Shown here piece after piece: positions 17,067 to 25,893 of a stretch of DNA of 64,000 nt. Each line of letters begins with the position of its first letter. The stretch's first letter is position 1. Where the stretch lies: assembly GCF_026810365.1 (NCBI RefSeq), contig NZ_CP113948.1, positions 2,071,001-2,135,000 of the forward strand, written 5' to 3'. A model generated the notes under the pieces. That model was not told the origin of the DNA. It searched no databases and saw only the letters and a program-made list of their open reading frames with translations. This stretch comes from Flavobacterium praedii. GTDB taxonomy: Bacteria; Bacteroidota; Bacteroidia; Flavobacteriales; Flavobacteriaceae. The position numbers were made by a program, and so were the translations under genes.

Positions 17067-18398
17067 ATGAAACTATTCAAAAGTTTATACATCAATAATT
17101 TCTTTTTCTATTCCCTTTTAAGCATAGTGGGATTGTTCATCTGTGCTTTTATTTTCCCTGCACTTTACAATGGTACTTGGTATTTATTACTTATACTTTT
17201 GACTTTTGTATTCTTAGACATCTTAATTATATTTTTTACAAAAAGCGGAATCGAAGGAACTAGAATCCTGTCTGAAAAACTGTCCAATGGAGATGACAAT
17301 GAAATAAAAGTCAGTATTAAAAACTTTTATACTTTTCCAATAGCTGTTAAAATAATTGACGAAATTCCGTTTCAATTTCAAATTCGAAATTTTGAAATCA
17401 AGCAAAAAATAAAGGCTTCTTCAGAAAATGAAATCAATTATTTTTTGCGACCTACTGAACGAGGCGAATACCATTTTGGTAATTTGAATGTGTATGTTTC
17501 TTCACCATTACATTTAATATCCAGACGCTTCCAATTCGATCATAACAGAATGGTTCCCACATATCCATCTTATATTCAATTGCGAAAATACAGTTTGATG
17601 GCTTTTTCTAATACTTTATTTCAATATGGAATAAAGAAAATTAGAAAAATTGGTCACACTATGGAATTTGAACAAATCAAAGAATATACACAAGGCGATG
17701 ACATTAGAACCTTAAACTGGAAAGCGACTGCCAAGAAAAATGCTCTTATGGTCAATCAATTTCAAGACGAAAAATCACAGTCCGTTTATATGATAATTGA
17801 CAAAGGCAGAGTCATGAAAATGCCTTTTAACGGACTTAGCTTACTTGATTATGCCATCAATGCAACACTAGTATTATCAAGTGTAATCTTAAAAAAACAA
17901 GACAAAGCGGGAATGTTTGCTTTTTCTAAAAAAGTAGAAAATCGTGTTTTTGCCGAGAGACGTTCCTCTCAAATGCAAAAAATTCTAGATTCTTTATACA
18001 ATATTAAAACCGATTACTTTGAAAGTGATTTCAGCAGATTGTATACCGATATCAAAAAAAATATCAACCAAAGAAGTTTAATTATTTTATACACCAATTT
18101 TGAAACAATGGATGGTTTACATCGACAATTACCTTATTTAAAAGGAATTGCCAAAAATCATTTGTTAGTTGTTATTTTTTTCAACAATACAGAACTCAAT
18201 GAAATCATAAACAACAAAGCCGAAAACATTCAAGAAGTTTATGATAAAGTAATTGCTGAAAAATTTGCCTTCGAAAAACGATTAATTGTCAATGAGCTCA
18301 AAAAATACGGCATCTATTCTGTACTTACACAACCTGAAAATTTAACATTGGATACCATAAATAAATACTTAGAGATCAAAGCTAGAGGTATTTTGTAA
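17067..18398 (+). CDS. DUF58 (vWA-like) membrane protein
   Basis: 443 residues: two N-terminal membrane helices (up to about residue 55), a beta-rich middle region, then the DUF58 signature EYTQGDDIRTLNWKATAKK at about 205-223. A vWA-like fold follows, opening with YMIIDKGRVM. In place of the metal-site DxSxS there is DKG, as in most DUF58 proteins, so metal binding is not expected. Presumed client of the MoxR ATPase 24 bases upstream. Last gene of the plus-strand cluster 12104-18398. Confidence 0.87.
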   Translation: MKLFKSLYINNFFFYSLLSIVGLFICAFIFPALYNGTWYLLLILLTFVFLDILIIFFTKSGIEGTRILSEKLSNGDDNEIKVSIKNFYTFPIAVKIIDEIPFQFQIRNFEIKQKIKASSENEINYFLRPTERGEYHFGNLNVYVSSPLHLISRRFQFDHNRMVPTYPSYIQLRKYSLMAFSNTLFQYGIKKIRKIGHTMEFEQIKEYTQGDDIRTLNWKATAKKNALMVNQFQDEKSQSVYMIIDKGRVMKMPFNGLSLLDYAINATLVLSSVILKKQDKAGMFAFSKKVENRVFAERRSSQMQKILDSLYNIKTDYFESDFSRLYTDIKKNINQRSLIILYTNFETMDGLHRQLPYLKGIAKNHLLVVIFFNNTELNEIINNKAENIQEVYDKVIAEKFAFEKRLIVNELKKYGIYSVLTQPENLTLDTINKYLEIKARGIL

Positions 18399-18466
18399 TT
18401 TTTTTTATGGCGTCCCATTTTGTTTTCGAGATTGGATTTGAAAGAGTGAGATTAAAAAAAAGGTAG

Positions 18467-18474
18467 TAACTTTG
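18467..18474 (+). promoter_or_regulatory. -7 promoter box for the SpoU methylase
   Basis: TAACTTTG matches TAnnTTTG. It lies 27 bases before the ATG at 18502 and contains an in-frame TTG (18472) that would be a false start. Confidence 0.6.
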
Positions 18475-18501
18475 CTTACTTCTAACATTTCAGATCTTAA
18501 A

Positions 18502-19287
18502 ATGAAACAAATCACTTCCGTACAAAATCCTTTTATAAAATCCTTAGTGCTCTTGCAAGAAAAAGCAAAAGCCCGAAAACAATCGGGTACTTTTTTAATT
18601 GAAGGAAAAAGAGAAATCGAAATTGCGGTAAAAGGCGGATACGAAATAGAGACCCTTTTATTTTTGCCCGAAGTTTGTTCTGAAACTGAAACTAGAAAAC
18701 TTTGGAATAATGCTGATTTAATAGAGATTAACAAAGAAGTCTATCAAAAATTGGCTTATAGAGATACAACAGAGGGCATTTTGGCTGTTGCCAAAGCAAA
18801 ATCGATGCAACTATCCGATTTACAATTATCCAAAAATCCACTAATTCTTATAGCAGAAGCACCCGAAAAACCAGGAAATATAGGTGCTTTATTGCGTACA
18901 GCCGACGCTGCCAATCTGGATGCCGTTATTATTGCGAATCCAAAAAGCGATTTGTACAACCCAAATGTTGTGAGATCCAGCGTAGGTTGTTTGTTTACCA
19001 ATCAAATAGCGACAGGATCAACAACTGAAATCATTGCTTTTTTGAAAGAAAGAAACATCAATTTTTATTGTGCTACACTACAAAACTCGACTTCCTACCA
19101 CACTCAAGATTACACCTCTCCAACGGCTTTAGTAGTAGGTACAGAAGCTACTGGATTAACACAAGAATGGCGAGACGCAGCGACTCAAAACATTATTATA
19201 CCTATGCAAGGAGAAATAGACAGTATGAATGTATCCGTTGCCGCAGCGATTTTGATATTTGAAGCCAAAAGACAAAGAGGTTTTTGA
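18502..19287 (+). CDS. TrmH/SpoU-family RNA 2'-O-methyltransferase
   Basis: 261 residues from the ATG at 18502 (MKQITSVQNPFIKSL); the upstream in-frame TTG lies in the -7 box. An N-terminal RNA-binding substrate domain (GTFLIEGKREIEIAV) is followed by the SPOUT domain with its three motifs: GNIGALLRTADAANLDAV, LVVGTEATGLT and MQGEIDSMNVSVAAAILIFE. These enzymes use S-adenosylmethionine to methylate ribose in rRNA or tRNA. The overall plan resembles RlmB/TsnR-like proteins, but the exact target nucleotide cannot be assigned. Confidence 0.9.
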   Translation: MKQITSVQNPFIKSLVLLQEKAKARKQSGTFLIEGKREIEIAVKGGYEIETLLFLPEVCSETETRKLWNNADLIEINKEVYQKLAYRDTTEGILAVAKAKSMQLSDLQLSKNPLILIAEAPEKPGNIGALLRTADAANLDAVIIANPKSDLYNPNVVRSSVGCLFTNQIATGSTTEIIAFLKERNINFYCATLQNSTSYHTQDYTSPTALVVGTEATGLTQEWRDAATQNIIIPMQGEIDSMNVSVAAAILIFEAKRQRGF

Positions 19288-19354
19288 TGACAGATTACGT
19301 ATTTCAGATTTTAAAACCTGTGGTCCTAAAATCTAAAATCCAAACATTAAAACC

Positions 19355-19386
19355 TTGTATATTCTTTAAAAATTTCTTATTTTTAA
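19355..19386 (+). promoter_or_regulatory. Probable promoter of relA/spoT
   Basis: TTG at 19355-19357, a 21-base spacer, and TATTTTTA at 19379-19386 (one mismatch to TAnnTTTG) lie just before the ATG at 19405. Confidence 0.45.
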
Positions 19387-19404
19387 GAATTGAACCATGC
19401 CGTT

Positions 19405-21636
19405 ATGATAGAAATCGATATAGAAAAAGAAAATAAAGCAATTGCTCAAGAATACAAAGAGCTATTACGCATCAGTTATCAAACTTTGACTACAGAGGAT
19501 AAAAAACTGATACGCAAGGCTTTTGACGTGGCTGTTGATGCCCATAAAGACCAACGCCGTAAATCAGGAGAAGCCTATATTTTCCATCCCATTGCAGTAG
19601 CCAAAATTGTTGCTTCTGATATTGGTTTAGGTGCAACTTCAATCGCTGCGGCCTTAATGCACGACGTTGTCGAAGACACCCCAATTACAGTCAAAGACAT
19701 TGAAAAAATGTTTAATCCCAAAATCGCTCAATTGGTTGAAGGATTAACCAAAATATCTTTGGTACAAAAAGACCTTAATGTTTCCATGCAAGCCGAGAAT
19801 TTTCGTAGAATGCTTTTGACACTCAACGATGATGTTCGGGTAATCCTCATAAAAATAGCCGATAGATTGCATAACATGCTCACTATGGACTCTATGGAAG
19901 ATCACAAACAAGTGAAACTAGCTTCTGAGACTTTATACATTTATGCTCCTTTGGCACATCGTTTAGGCCTTTATAAAATAAAAAACAAACTTGAAGATTT
20001 AGGTTTAAAATATACCGATCCTGAACGATACAATTCGATAGTTAGTAAAATTAGAGAAACCAAGGAAGAACAAGATCTTTATATCAAAGACATTTCTGAA
20101 GTACTCAAAAAAGCACTAAACGAAGAAAATATAGATTACATCATCAAAGGACGACCAAAATCTATTTATTCCATCAACAGAAAAATGTTGGCGCAAAATG
20201 TAAGTTTCGACGAAGTCTATGATAAATTTGCTTTACGTATCGTTTATAAATCCAATCCTCACGATGAAAAATTCCTAGCTTGGAAAATATATTCCATCGT
20301 AACAGACCATTATAGACCAAGTCCAAGCCGACTACGAGACTGGATTTCATCTCCAAAATCAACTGGTTACGAGGCTCTACACATTACCGTAATGGGACCA
20401 AAAGGACGTTGGGTCGAAGTACAAGTTCGAAGTGAGCGAATGGATGAAATTGCCGAAAAAGGGTATGCGGCACATTACAAATACAAAAACGGAGCCACTG
20501 AAGAAAATGGTCTCGACGTTTGGTTAAATCTTTTAAAAGAAGCCTTAGAAAATTCGGAAACAAGTGCAGTCGATTTTGTCGAAGATTTTAAAATGAATTT
20601 GTACTCCAAGGAAATTTACATTTTTACCCCAAAAGGAGAAATCAAATCTTTACCCAAAGGTGCGACCTCTCTTGATTTCGCTTTCAGTATTCACTCCGAA
20701 ATTGGAATAAAAACAAGAGGAACCAGAGTCAATGGTAAACTAGTCCCCTTAAATTACGAATTAAAAAGTGGTGATCAAGTCGAAATAATAACGTCTCCCA
20801 ATCAAAAACCTACCATCAACTGGCTGGATTATGTAACAACCTCAAGAGCCAAAAATAAAATTAGAAATGTCCTCAACGAGAACACCAAGAAAATTGCCGA
20901 AGACGGAAAAGAGCTTTTAACCCGCAAACTCAAACACCTAAAAATAACGCTAAATGAGCAATCAATAAACGAGCTGGTTAACTTTTTTAAATTAAAAACA
21001 AGCCTAGATTTATTTTACAGAGTTGGTGTTGGATCTATCGACAACCAACAATTAAAAGATTATGCCGCTCAAAAAAGCAACACCTTAATCAACTTTTTCA
21101 AAAATAAAATCAAGCGAAACAGTAGTACAGCCGACGAAGACATACACAAGCAAGTCATCAGTAGCAACTATGATATGCTTGTTTTTGGAAAAACCCAAGA
21201 CAAACTCGATTACAAACTTTCAACGTGTTGCAATCCCATTCCAGGAGACGAAGTTTTTGGATTTGTAACCATCAATGAAGGTATAAAAATCCACAAAAAA
21301 GACTGTCCAAATGCCATTTCGTTACAGTCTAATTATGCATACCGCATCATGCAGGCCAAGTGGATTGACTCAACGCAACAAGATTTTAAAGCCACCATAA
21401 ATATCATGGGAATGGACACTTTGGGATTGACAAACGAATTGACAAAAGTAATTTCGAACAACATGAATGTCAACATTCAAAGCATATCGCTTAGTGGGGA
21501 TGCCGGAATTTTCAAAGGGCAATTATCCGTTATTGTCCCAAACATCACTATTTTGAAAAAATTAATGGACAACATAAAGAAAATTGATGGAATTGACAAA
21601 GTAACTCGTGTGTACAAAACCAACAATCACAAATAA
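19405..21636 (+). CDS. Bifunctional (p)ppGpp synthetase/hydrolase RelA/SpoT
   Basis: 743 residues from the ATG at 19405 (MIEIDIEKENK). Domains in order: HD hydrolase with intact HDVVED (about 85), synthetase with GRPKSIYSINRKM and STGYEALH, TGS domain (IYIFTPKGEIKSLPKGATS, from about 405), a Cys-containing zinc-finger-like segment (STCCNPIPGDEVFGFVT), and C-terminal ACT (about 665-740). The intact HD motif indicates a SpoT-type enzyme that both makes and degrades (p)ppGpp, the stringent alarmone. Located upstream of the Fur-family gene and purA; (p)ppGpp is known to inhibit purine synthesis, a sensible neighbourhood though co-transcription is unlikely across the 308-base gap. Confidence 0.93.
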   Translation: MIEIDIEKENKAIAQEYKELLRISYQTLTTEDKKLIRKAFDVAVDAHKDQRRKSGEAYIFHPIAVAKIVASDIGLGATSIAAALMHDVVEDTPITVKDIEKMFNPKIAQLVEGLTKISLVQKDLNVSMQAENFRRMLLTLNDDVRVILIKIADRLHNMLTMDSMEDHKQVKLASETLYIYAPLAHRLGLYKIKNKLEDLGLKYTDPERYNSIVSKIRETKEEQDLYIKDISEVLKKALNEENIDYIIKGRPKSIYSINRKMLAQNVSFDEVYDKFALRIVYKSNPHDEKFLAWKIYSIVTDHYRPSPSRLRDWISSPKSTGYEALHITVMGPKGRWVEVQVRSERMDEIAEKGYAAHYKYKNGATEENGLDVWLNLLKEALENSETSAVDFVEDFKMNLYSKEIYIFTPKGEIKSLPKGATSLDFAFSIHSEIGIKTRGTRVNGKLVPLNYELKSGDQVEIITSPNQKPTINWLDYVTTSRAKNKIRNVLNENTKKIAEDGKELLTRKLKHLKITLNEQSINELVNFFKLKTSLDLFYRVGVGSIDNQQLKDYAAQKSNTLINFFKNKIKRNSSTADEDIHKQVISSNYDMLVFGKTQDKLDYKLSTCCNPIPGDEVFGFVTINEGIKIHKKDCPNAISLQSNYAYRIMQAKWIDSTQQDFKATINIMGMDTLGLTNELTKVISNNMNVNIQSISLSGDAGIFKGQLSVIVPNITILKKLMDNIKKIDGIDKVTRVYKTNNHK

Positions 21637-21698
21637 AACTTTTACACACAATATTGTTAAAATCACAATTAAATCAAATAGTTACAAAAATCATTTGG

Positions 21699-21811
21699 GC
21701 GTGACCCTATTAAGCAATGGGGCTTACCTATAGCACCGCTCACAAAGCCCCTTTACTCAACAGGGTCGGGCTATATGCGCTACTTCGGTAGCCAGCGTCT
21801 ATCCCTCACGC
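21699..21811 (-). repeat. 113-nt structured dispersed repeat, copy B
   Basis: Read on the minus strand it has the same plan and exact length as copies A and C. Outer stem GCGTGA/TCACGC (21806-21811 with 21699-21704), hairpin GCTAC-CGAA-GTAGC (21779-21792), 22-bp stem (arms 21746-21767 and 21703-21724, 21 of 22 pairing, three as G-T), and a 21-nt loop containing GAGCGG. It sits between relA and the Fur-family gene, both on the plus strand, so its orientation relative to genes differs from copies A and C. Together with the fur promoter it fills the 308-base gap. Confidence 0.85.
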
Positions 21812-21930
21812 GGTCGGACAGAAAACACAATTCACAAAAAACAATATTTTTTTAATTAAAAAGTCAACAATAAATCAAATACTGAATTAGAATTAAAACT
21901 CTAATTTTTTACACATTAAAAATAAAAATT

Positions 21931-21938
21931 TATCTTTG
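21931..21938 (+). promoter_or_regulatory. -7 promoter box of the Fur-family gene
   Basis: TATCTTTG matches TAnnTTTG exactly. The first ATG (21945) is only 6 bases downstream, implying a leaderless or nearly leaderless transcript unless a later start is used. Confidence 0.55.
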
Positions 21939-21944
21939 CAAGAT

Positions 21945-22424
21945 ATGACACTCATTTCCACAGATAACAACAAAAATCAAGAGATTGTAAAAAACGTTTT
22001 TACAATGTATCTTGAAAACAAAGGACATCGCAAAACACCCGAACGTTATGCTATCCTAAAAGAAATATACGAAAGTGAAGAACATTTTGATATAGAAAAC
22101 CTATACCTCAAAATGAAAAACAAAAACTACCGTGTCAGTAGAGCAACCTTATATAATACCATCGAATTATTATTAGACTGTGCTTTAGTTCGCAAACATC
22201 AATTTGGACAAAATCAAGCCCATTACGAAAAATCATATTTCGATAAACAACACGATCACATAATCATGACCGATACTGGAGAAGTAATTGAGTTTTGTGA
22301 TCCAAGAATTCAAACCATCAAAAAAACAATTGAACAAATTTTTGATATCGAGATAACCAACCATTCCCTATACTTTTACGGAAACAAGAAAAAAGAAAAC
22401 ACAGAAAATACAATAGAAAATTAA
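21945..22424 (+). CDS. Fur-family metal-responsive transcriptional regulator
   Basis: 159 residues from the ATG at 21945. Winged-helix part: [50 protein letters not shown], where the Fur family recognition helix is [10 protein letters not shown]. The C-terminal part has [18 protein letters not shown] (His-rich metal site) and [10 protein letters not shown]. No CxxC zinc pairs are present, so the structural zinc site of typical Fur/PerR is missing. Metal identity (Fe, Mn, Zn) is not decidable. purA follows 18 bases later, so they are likely one operon. A start at 22005 is possible given the position of the -7 box. Confidence 0.87.
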   Translation: MTLISTDNNKNQEIVKNVFTMYLENKGHRKTPERYAILKEIYESEEHFDIENLYLKMKNKNYRVSRATLYNTIELLLDCALVRKHQFGQNQAHYEKSYFDKQHDHIIMTDTGEVIEFCDPRIQTIKKTIEQIFDIEITNHSLYFYGNKKKENTENTIEN

Positions 22425-22442
22425 CTACAAATAAAACATAGA

Positions 22443-23714
22443 ATGACTGTAGATTTATTATTAGGATTACAATGGGGAGATGAAGGAAAAGGGAAAATTG
22501 TTGACGTTCTTACCTCAAATTACGACATTATTGCTCGTTTTCAAGGAGGTCCAAATGCCGGACATACTTTAGAATTTGACGGAATTAAACACGTCCTTAG
22601 AACCATTCCTTCTGGGATTTTTCACAAAACAGCCATAAACATTATTGGAAACGGAGTGGTAATTGACCCCGTAGTTTTTCAAAAAGAATTAGAAGGTTTA
22701 GAGAAATTTAATTTAGATATAAAAAGTAAATTAATCATCTCTAGAAAAGCACATTTAATTTTACCAACACATCGATTACTGGATGCCGCTTCTGAAGCTT
22801 CAAAAGGAAAAGCAAAAATCGGATCTACACTTAAAGGTATTGGACCAACATACATGGACAAAACTGGAAGAAACGGTATTCGAGTTGGAGATATTGAACT
22901 AGAAGATTTTAAAGAACGTTACAGAGCATTGGCTGACAAACACGAAGAAATGATTAAATTCTACGATGTTAACATTCAATACAATCTAGCCGAAATGGAA
23001 ATAGAATTCTTCGAATCTATTGAAGTATTAAAAACATTAGATTTTATTGATAGTGAAGAATATTTAAACCAAGCACAAAGAGCTGGAAAATCTATTCTTT
23101 GCGAAGGTGCTCAAGGTTCATTATTAGATGTTGACTTTGGAACCTATCCATTTGTTACTTCTTCAAATACTACTGCAGCAGGTGCTTGTACAGGTTTAGG
23201 AATTGCTCCAAACAGAATCAAAGAAGTATACGGAATTTTCAAAGCATACGTAACTCGTGTTGGTAGCGGTCCTTTTCCTACTGAACTTTTTGACGAAGAT
23301 GGTGCAACAATGGCCAGCGTAGGAAACGAATTTGGTTCAGTAACTGGAAGACAAAGACGTTGCGGATGGTTGGATTTGGTAGCCTTAAAATATGCTGTTC
23401 AAATCAATGGCGTAACACAATTAATGATGATGAAAGGTGATGTCCTTTCTGGATTTGAAACCTTGAAAGTTTGTACAGACTACAACTACAAAGGAAAAGC
23501 AATCTCTCATTTCCCTTACAATATAGAACCAGAGAATGTTACTCCAATATTCAAAGAATTCAAAGGATGGCATCAAGACTTAACAGGAATGACTACTTAT
23601 GAGGAATTACCTATTGAACTAAAAGAGTACATAGAATTTATAGAAAAAGAAGTTGAAGTACCAATCAAAATTGTTTCTGTGGGACCAGACAGAAAGCAAA
23701 CTATATTAAAATAA
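22443..23714 (+). CDS. purA: Adenylosuccinate synthetase
   Basis: 423 residues, normal length. Contains the GTP-binding loop GDEGKGKIVD at the N-terminus, the IMP site GGPNAGHT, GVVIDP, and GSTLKGIGPTYMDK. The C-terminal region holds the conserved TGRQRRCGWLD. Catalyses IMP + aspartate + GTP to adenylosuccinate, the first committed step to AMP. Cytoplasmic. Follows the Fur-family regulator by 18 bases and ends at a strong terminator (23721-23749). Confidence 0.96.
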   Translation: MTVDLLLGLQWGDEGKGKIVDVLTSNYDIIARFQGGPNAGHTLEFDGIKHVLRTIPSGIFHKTAINIIGNGVVIDPVVFQKELEGLEKFNLDIKSKLIISRKAHLILPTHRLLDAASEASKGKAKIGSTLKGIGPTYMDKTGRNGIRVGDIELEDFKERYRALADKHEEMIKFYDVNIQYNLAEMEIEFFESIEVLKTLDFIDSEEYLNQAQRAGKSILCEGAQGSLLDVDFGTYPFVTSSNTTAAGACTGLGIAPNRIKEVYGIFKAYVTRVGSGPFPTELFDEDGATMASVGNEFGSVTGRQRRCGWLDLVALKYAVQINGVTQLMMMKGDVLSGFETLKVCTDYNYKGKAISHFPYNIEPENVTPIFKEFKGWHQDLTGMTTYEELPIELKEYIEFIEKEVEVPIKIVSVGPDRKQTILK

Positions 23715-23720
23715 AACACC

Positions 23721-23749
23721 AAACGCTCTGAAATTCAGAGCGTTTTTTT
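23721..23749 (+). terminator. Intrinsic terminator after purA
   Basis: AAACGCTCTG-AAATT-CAGAGCGTTT followed by a T run: perfect 10-bp stem. Confidence 0.9.
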
Positions 23750-23769
23750 ATACCCTTTAAAACAAAATA

Positions 23770-24351
23770 ATGGACAATCCCAGATTCAAAATAAAAAAAA
23801 CAGAATTACTGTCAGACAATTGGTACACTCTTAATAAAGTCACTATAGATTATCAAAAAAAAGATAATACATGGGCTATCCAAGAACGAGAAGTTTACGA
23901 CAGAGGTAATGGTGCTGCAATTTTACTGTACAATACATTAAAAGGTACAGTTATTTTAACACGACAATTTAGACTTCCAACTTACTTAAACGGAAATAAA
24001 AGCGGACTATTAATCGAAGTTTGCGCTGGTCTATTAGACGAAGACAACCCAGAAGCTTGCATCATCCGTGAAACTGAAGAAGAAACCGGATACCGCTTGC
24101 ATAGTGTAAGAAAGATCTTTGAAGCATACATGTCTCCTGGAGCAGTTACAGAAATCCTGCACTACTTTATAGCAGAATACAATTCAAGCATGAAAGTGAG
24201 TTCTGGAGGTGGATTAGAACATGAGCATGAAGAAATAGAAGTAATTGAAATTCCTTTTGCTCAAGCATATGTTATGATAGAAACTGGCGAAATAAAAGAT
24301 GCCAAAACCATAATGTTATTACAATATGCCAAAATTCATAATTTAGTTTAA
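23770..24351 (+). CDS. nudK: NUDIX hydrolase, NudK-like GDP-mannose pyrophosphatase
   Basis: 193 residues. The Nudix box spans [22 protein letters not shown]. Around it are stretches closely resembling E. coli Nud[50 protein letters not shown] and the C-terminal [16 protein letters not shown]. NudK hydrolyses GDP-mannose to mannose-1-phosphate and GMP. Sits alone between purA's terminator and the convergent AEC transporter gene 14 bases away. Substrate assignment rests on remembered similarity over the whole length. Confidence 0.85.
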   Translation: MDNPRFKIKKTELLSDNWYTLNKVTIDYQKKDNTWAIQEREVYDRGNGAAILLYNTLKGTVILTRQFRLPTYLNGNKSGLLIEVCAGLLDEDNPEACIIRETEEETGYRLHSVRKIFEAYMSPGAVTEILHYFIAEYNSSMKVSSGGGLEHEHEEIEVIEIPFAQAYVMIETGEIKDAKTIMLLQYAKIHNLV

Positions 24352-24365
24352 TATGAAAGTAGTTT

Positions 24366-25277
24366 TTAAATCAATTGTAAAATTAAATACCAAAACAACA
24401 AAGTCATAAATGAAATTGGAATACCAAAACCAATCATCATACTACTTAACCTTGGTTTCAATCCATATGTAGAAGCCAATATACAGCCCGTAATCATCGG
24501 CGCCATAGCGGATTCTAATATTGAGACTTTGATAGCATCCGAATGTTGATGCAAAATTATAACGTATAAAAAAAAGATAATAGCTGGAGTAATAATTAAT
24601 TTATAAAGCAAACCTAAACTAAGAAATCCCCAATGCATACTTCTCTTTTCAAATTTTAATTGCAGTCCAACTGAAAGCAATGCCAAAGGTGTTACCCCAC
24701 TTCCGATAGTCTTAAAAAATAATTGTACCCAATTACTAAAATCGAATTGGAAAACATTCATCAAACAAGCAACACAAAAAGTAATAAAAGGAGGGAAAAA
24801 TGCAATCTTTTTGGCAATTTGAAAACCACTTAAATTCCCTTTAGAATAGACCGTAGCCACAAGAATTCCGAGTGTAGACAATACTACAAAAGAACCTGGC
24901 TGATCAACTAAAAGTGCTGTTTTCATACCTTCTTCCCCATACAAAGCTTCAATTATTGGAAAACCTAAAAAAGATGTATTTCCTAGTCCTGCACAAATAA
25001 TCAAACAACCTGTCAGTTTTCTGGACCAACCCAATCTTTTACCCAAATAACCAAAAAAGAAACACGAAATAATAAATCCTATCCAAGCGACTCCAATAGG
25101 ATACAACAATTGATTGTCCCATTTAATTTTCGGAATATGATATAATGCCAAGGCAGGAAGGCAAATATAAATGACAATCCAATTTAAAATTTTATGGGTG
25201 TTTTTGGGTATTTGCTTTATATTTTGCAAAATAAAACCAAAAAATAAAAATACAAAAATGAGAATAAAGTTGTTCAT
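24366..25277 (-). CDS. AEC-family (auxin efflux carrier-like) transporter
   Basis: 303 residues, about ten membrane segments. The start (NNFILIFVFLFFGFILQNIKQIPKNTHKILNWIVIYICLPALAL) and the middle LIICAGLGNTSFLGFPIIEALYGEEGMKTALLVDQPG are typical of AEC permeases, as is ESAMAPMITGCILA near the C-terminus. The family exports or exchanges small carboxylates in bacteria. Substrate unknown. No partner gene nearby. Confidence 0.87.
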   Translation of the reverse strand: MNNFILIFVFLFFGFILQNIKQIPKNTHKILNWIVIYICLPALALYHIPKIKWDNQLLYPIGVAWIGFIISCFFFGYLGKRLGWSRKLTGCLIICAGLGNTSFLGFPIIEALYGEEGMKTALLVDQPGSFVVLSTLGILVATVYSKGNLSGFQIAKKIAFFPPFITFCVACLMNVFQFDFSNWVQLFFKTIGSGVTPLALLSVGLQLKFEKRSMHWGFLSLGLLYKLIITPAIIFFLYVIILHQHSDAIKVSILESAMAPMITGCILASTYGLKPRLSSMMIGFGIPISFMTLLFWYLILQLI

Positions 25278-25403
25278 CGTATAAAATAGAAAACAAAAAT
25301 ACCACTAAAAAAAAAATTAAACCCCAAAACCAATAGATTAAATCAATAAAACCAACAACAAAAATATTCAACCAAAGAAATACATCAATTCAAAAATAAA
25401 TTC

Positions 25404-25411
25404 TATATTTG
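25404..25411 (+). promoter_or_regulatory. -7 promoter box of the Rrf2-family gene
   Basis: TATATTTG, 19 bases before the ATG at 25431, so the transcript leader is only about a dozen bases. No clear -33 TTG is seen. Confidence 0.55.
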
Positions 25412-25430
25412 CAATATATTTTATTACAGT

Positions 25431-25838
25431 ATGATTTCAGGTAAGTTTGCCATAACAATACATATTCTCACATTACTTTCTAAATTTCCTGATGAATATT
25501 TATCATCAGACTTTATAGCAGGAAGCATGAACTTGCACCCTGTTTTGGTCCGCAAGGAAATAGCAAATCTTAAAAAATATCATATTGTAGAAAGTAAAGA
25601 GGGGAAAAATGGCGGGACACGACTATTGAAAGCGTCATCAAAAATCACTTTGGATGCTATTTTCAAAATGACTTTTGATACCGTAACATTAGGTTATTCT
25701 AAGAATGAGCCAAACCCAGATTGCCCAGTTGGCAAACAAATCAATAAAAACTTAGATAATTTATACAAAGACATTAATCAAACCATCAGCTTGCAGTTGA
25801 GCGACATTACATTGGAAGATTTTTCAAATAAGTTCTAA
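25431..25838 (+). CDS. Rrf2-family transcriptional regulator (YwnA-like)
   Basis: 135 residues. Winged-helix N-terminus with SSDFIAGSMNLHPVLVRKEIANLKKYHIVESKEGKNGGTRL, the Rrf2 hallmark. The three-cysteine Fe-S cluster motif of IscR/NsrR is absent; only one Cys remains, in NPDCPVGKQI, matching the YwnA-type subgroup. It probably represses itself and the NAD(P)-binding protein gene 55 bases downstream, in response to a redox or electrophile signal sensed by that cysteine; this is inference from the ywnA-ywnB arrangement in Bacillus. Confidence 0.85.
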   Translation: MISGKFAITIHILTLLSKFPDEYLSSDFIAGSMNLHPVLVRKEIANLKKYHIVESKEGKNGGTRLLKASSKITLDAIFKMTFDTVTLGYSKNEPNPDCPVGKQINKNLDNLYKDINQTISLQLSDITLEDFSNKF

Positions 25839-25893
25839 TCTATTTTTTTAAACTAAACTGTAACTTTTTTTATTACTTTTAAATATAACAATT

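Noticed and set aside
1647..18398. Search for defence systems (restriction, CRISPR, CBASS, toxin-antitoxin)
   Set aside because: No nuclease, methylase of DNA, cyclase or antitoxin motif was found; all enzymes in the stretch fit glycan or membrane functions.
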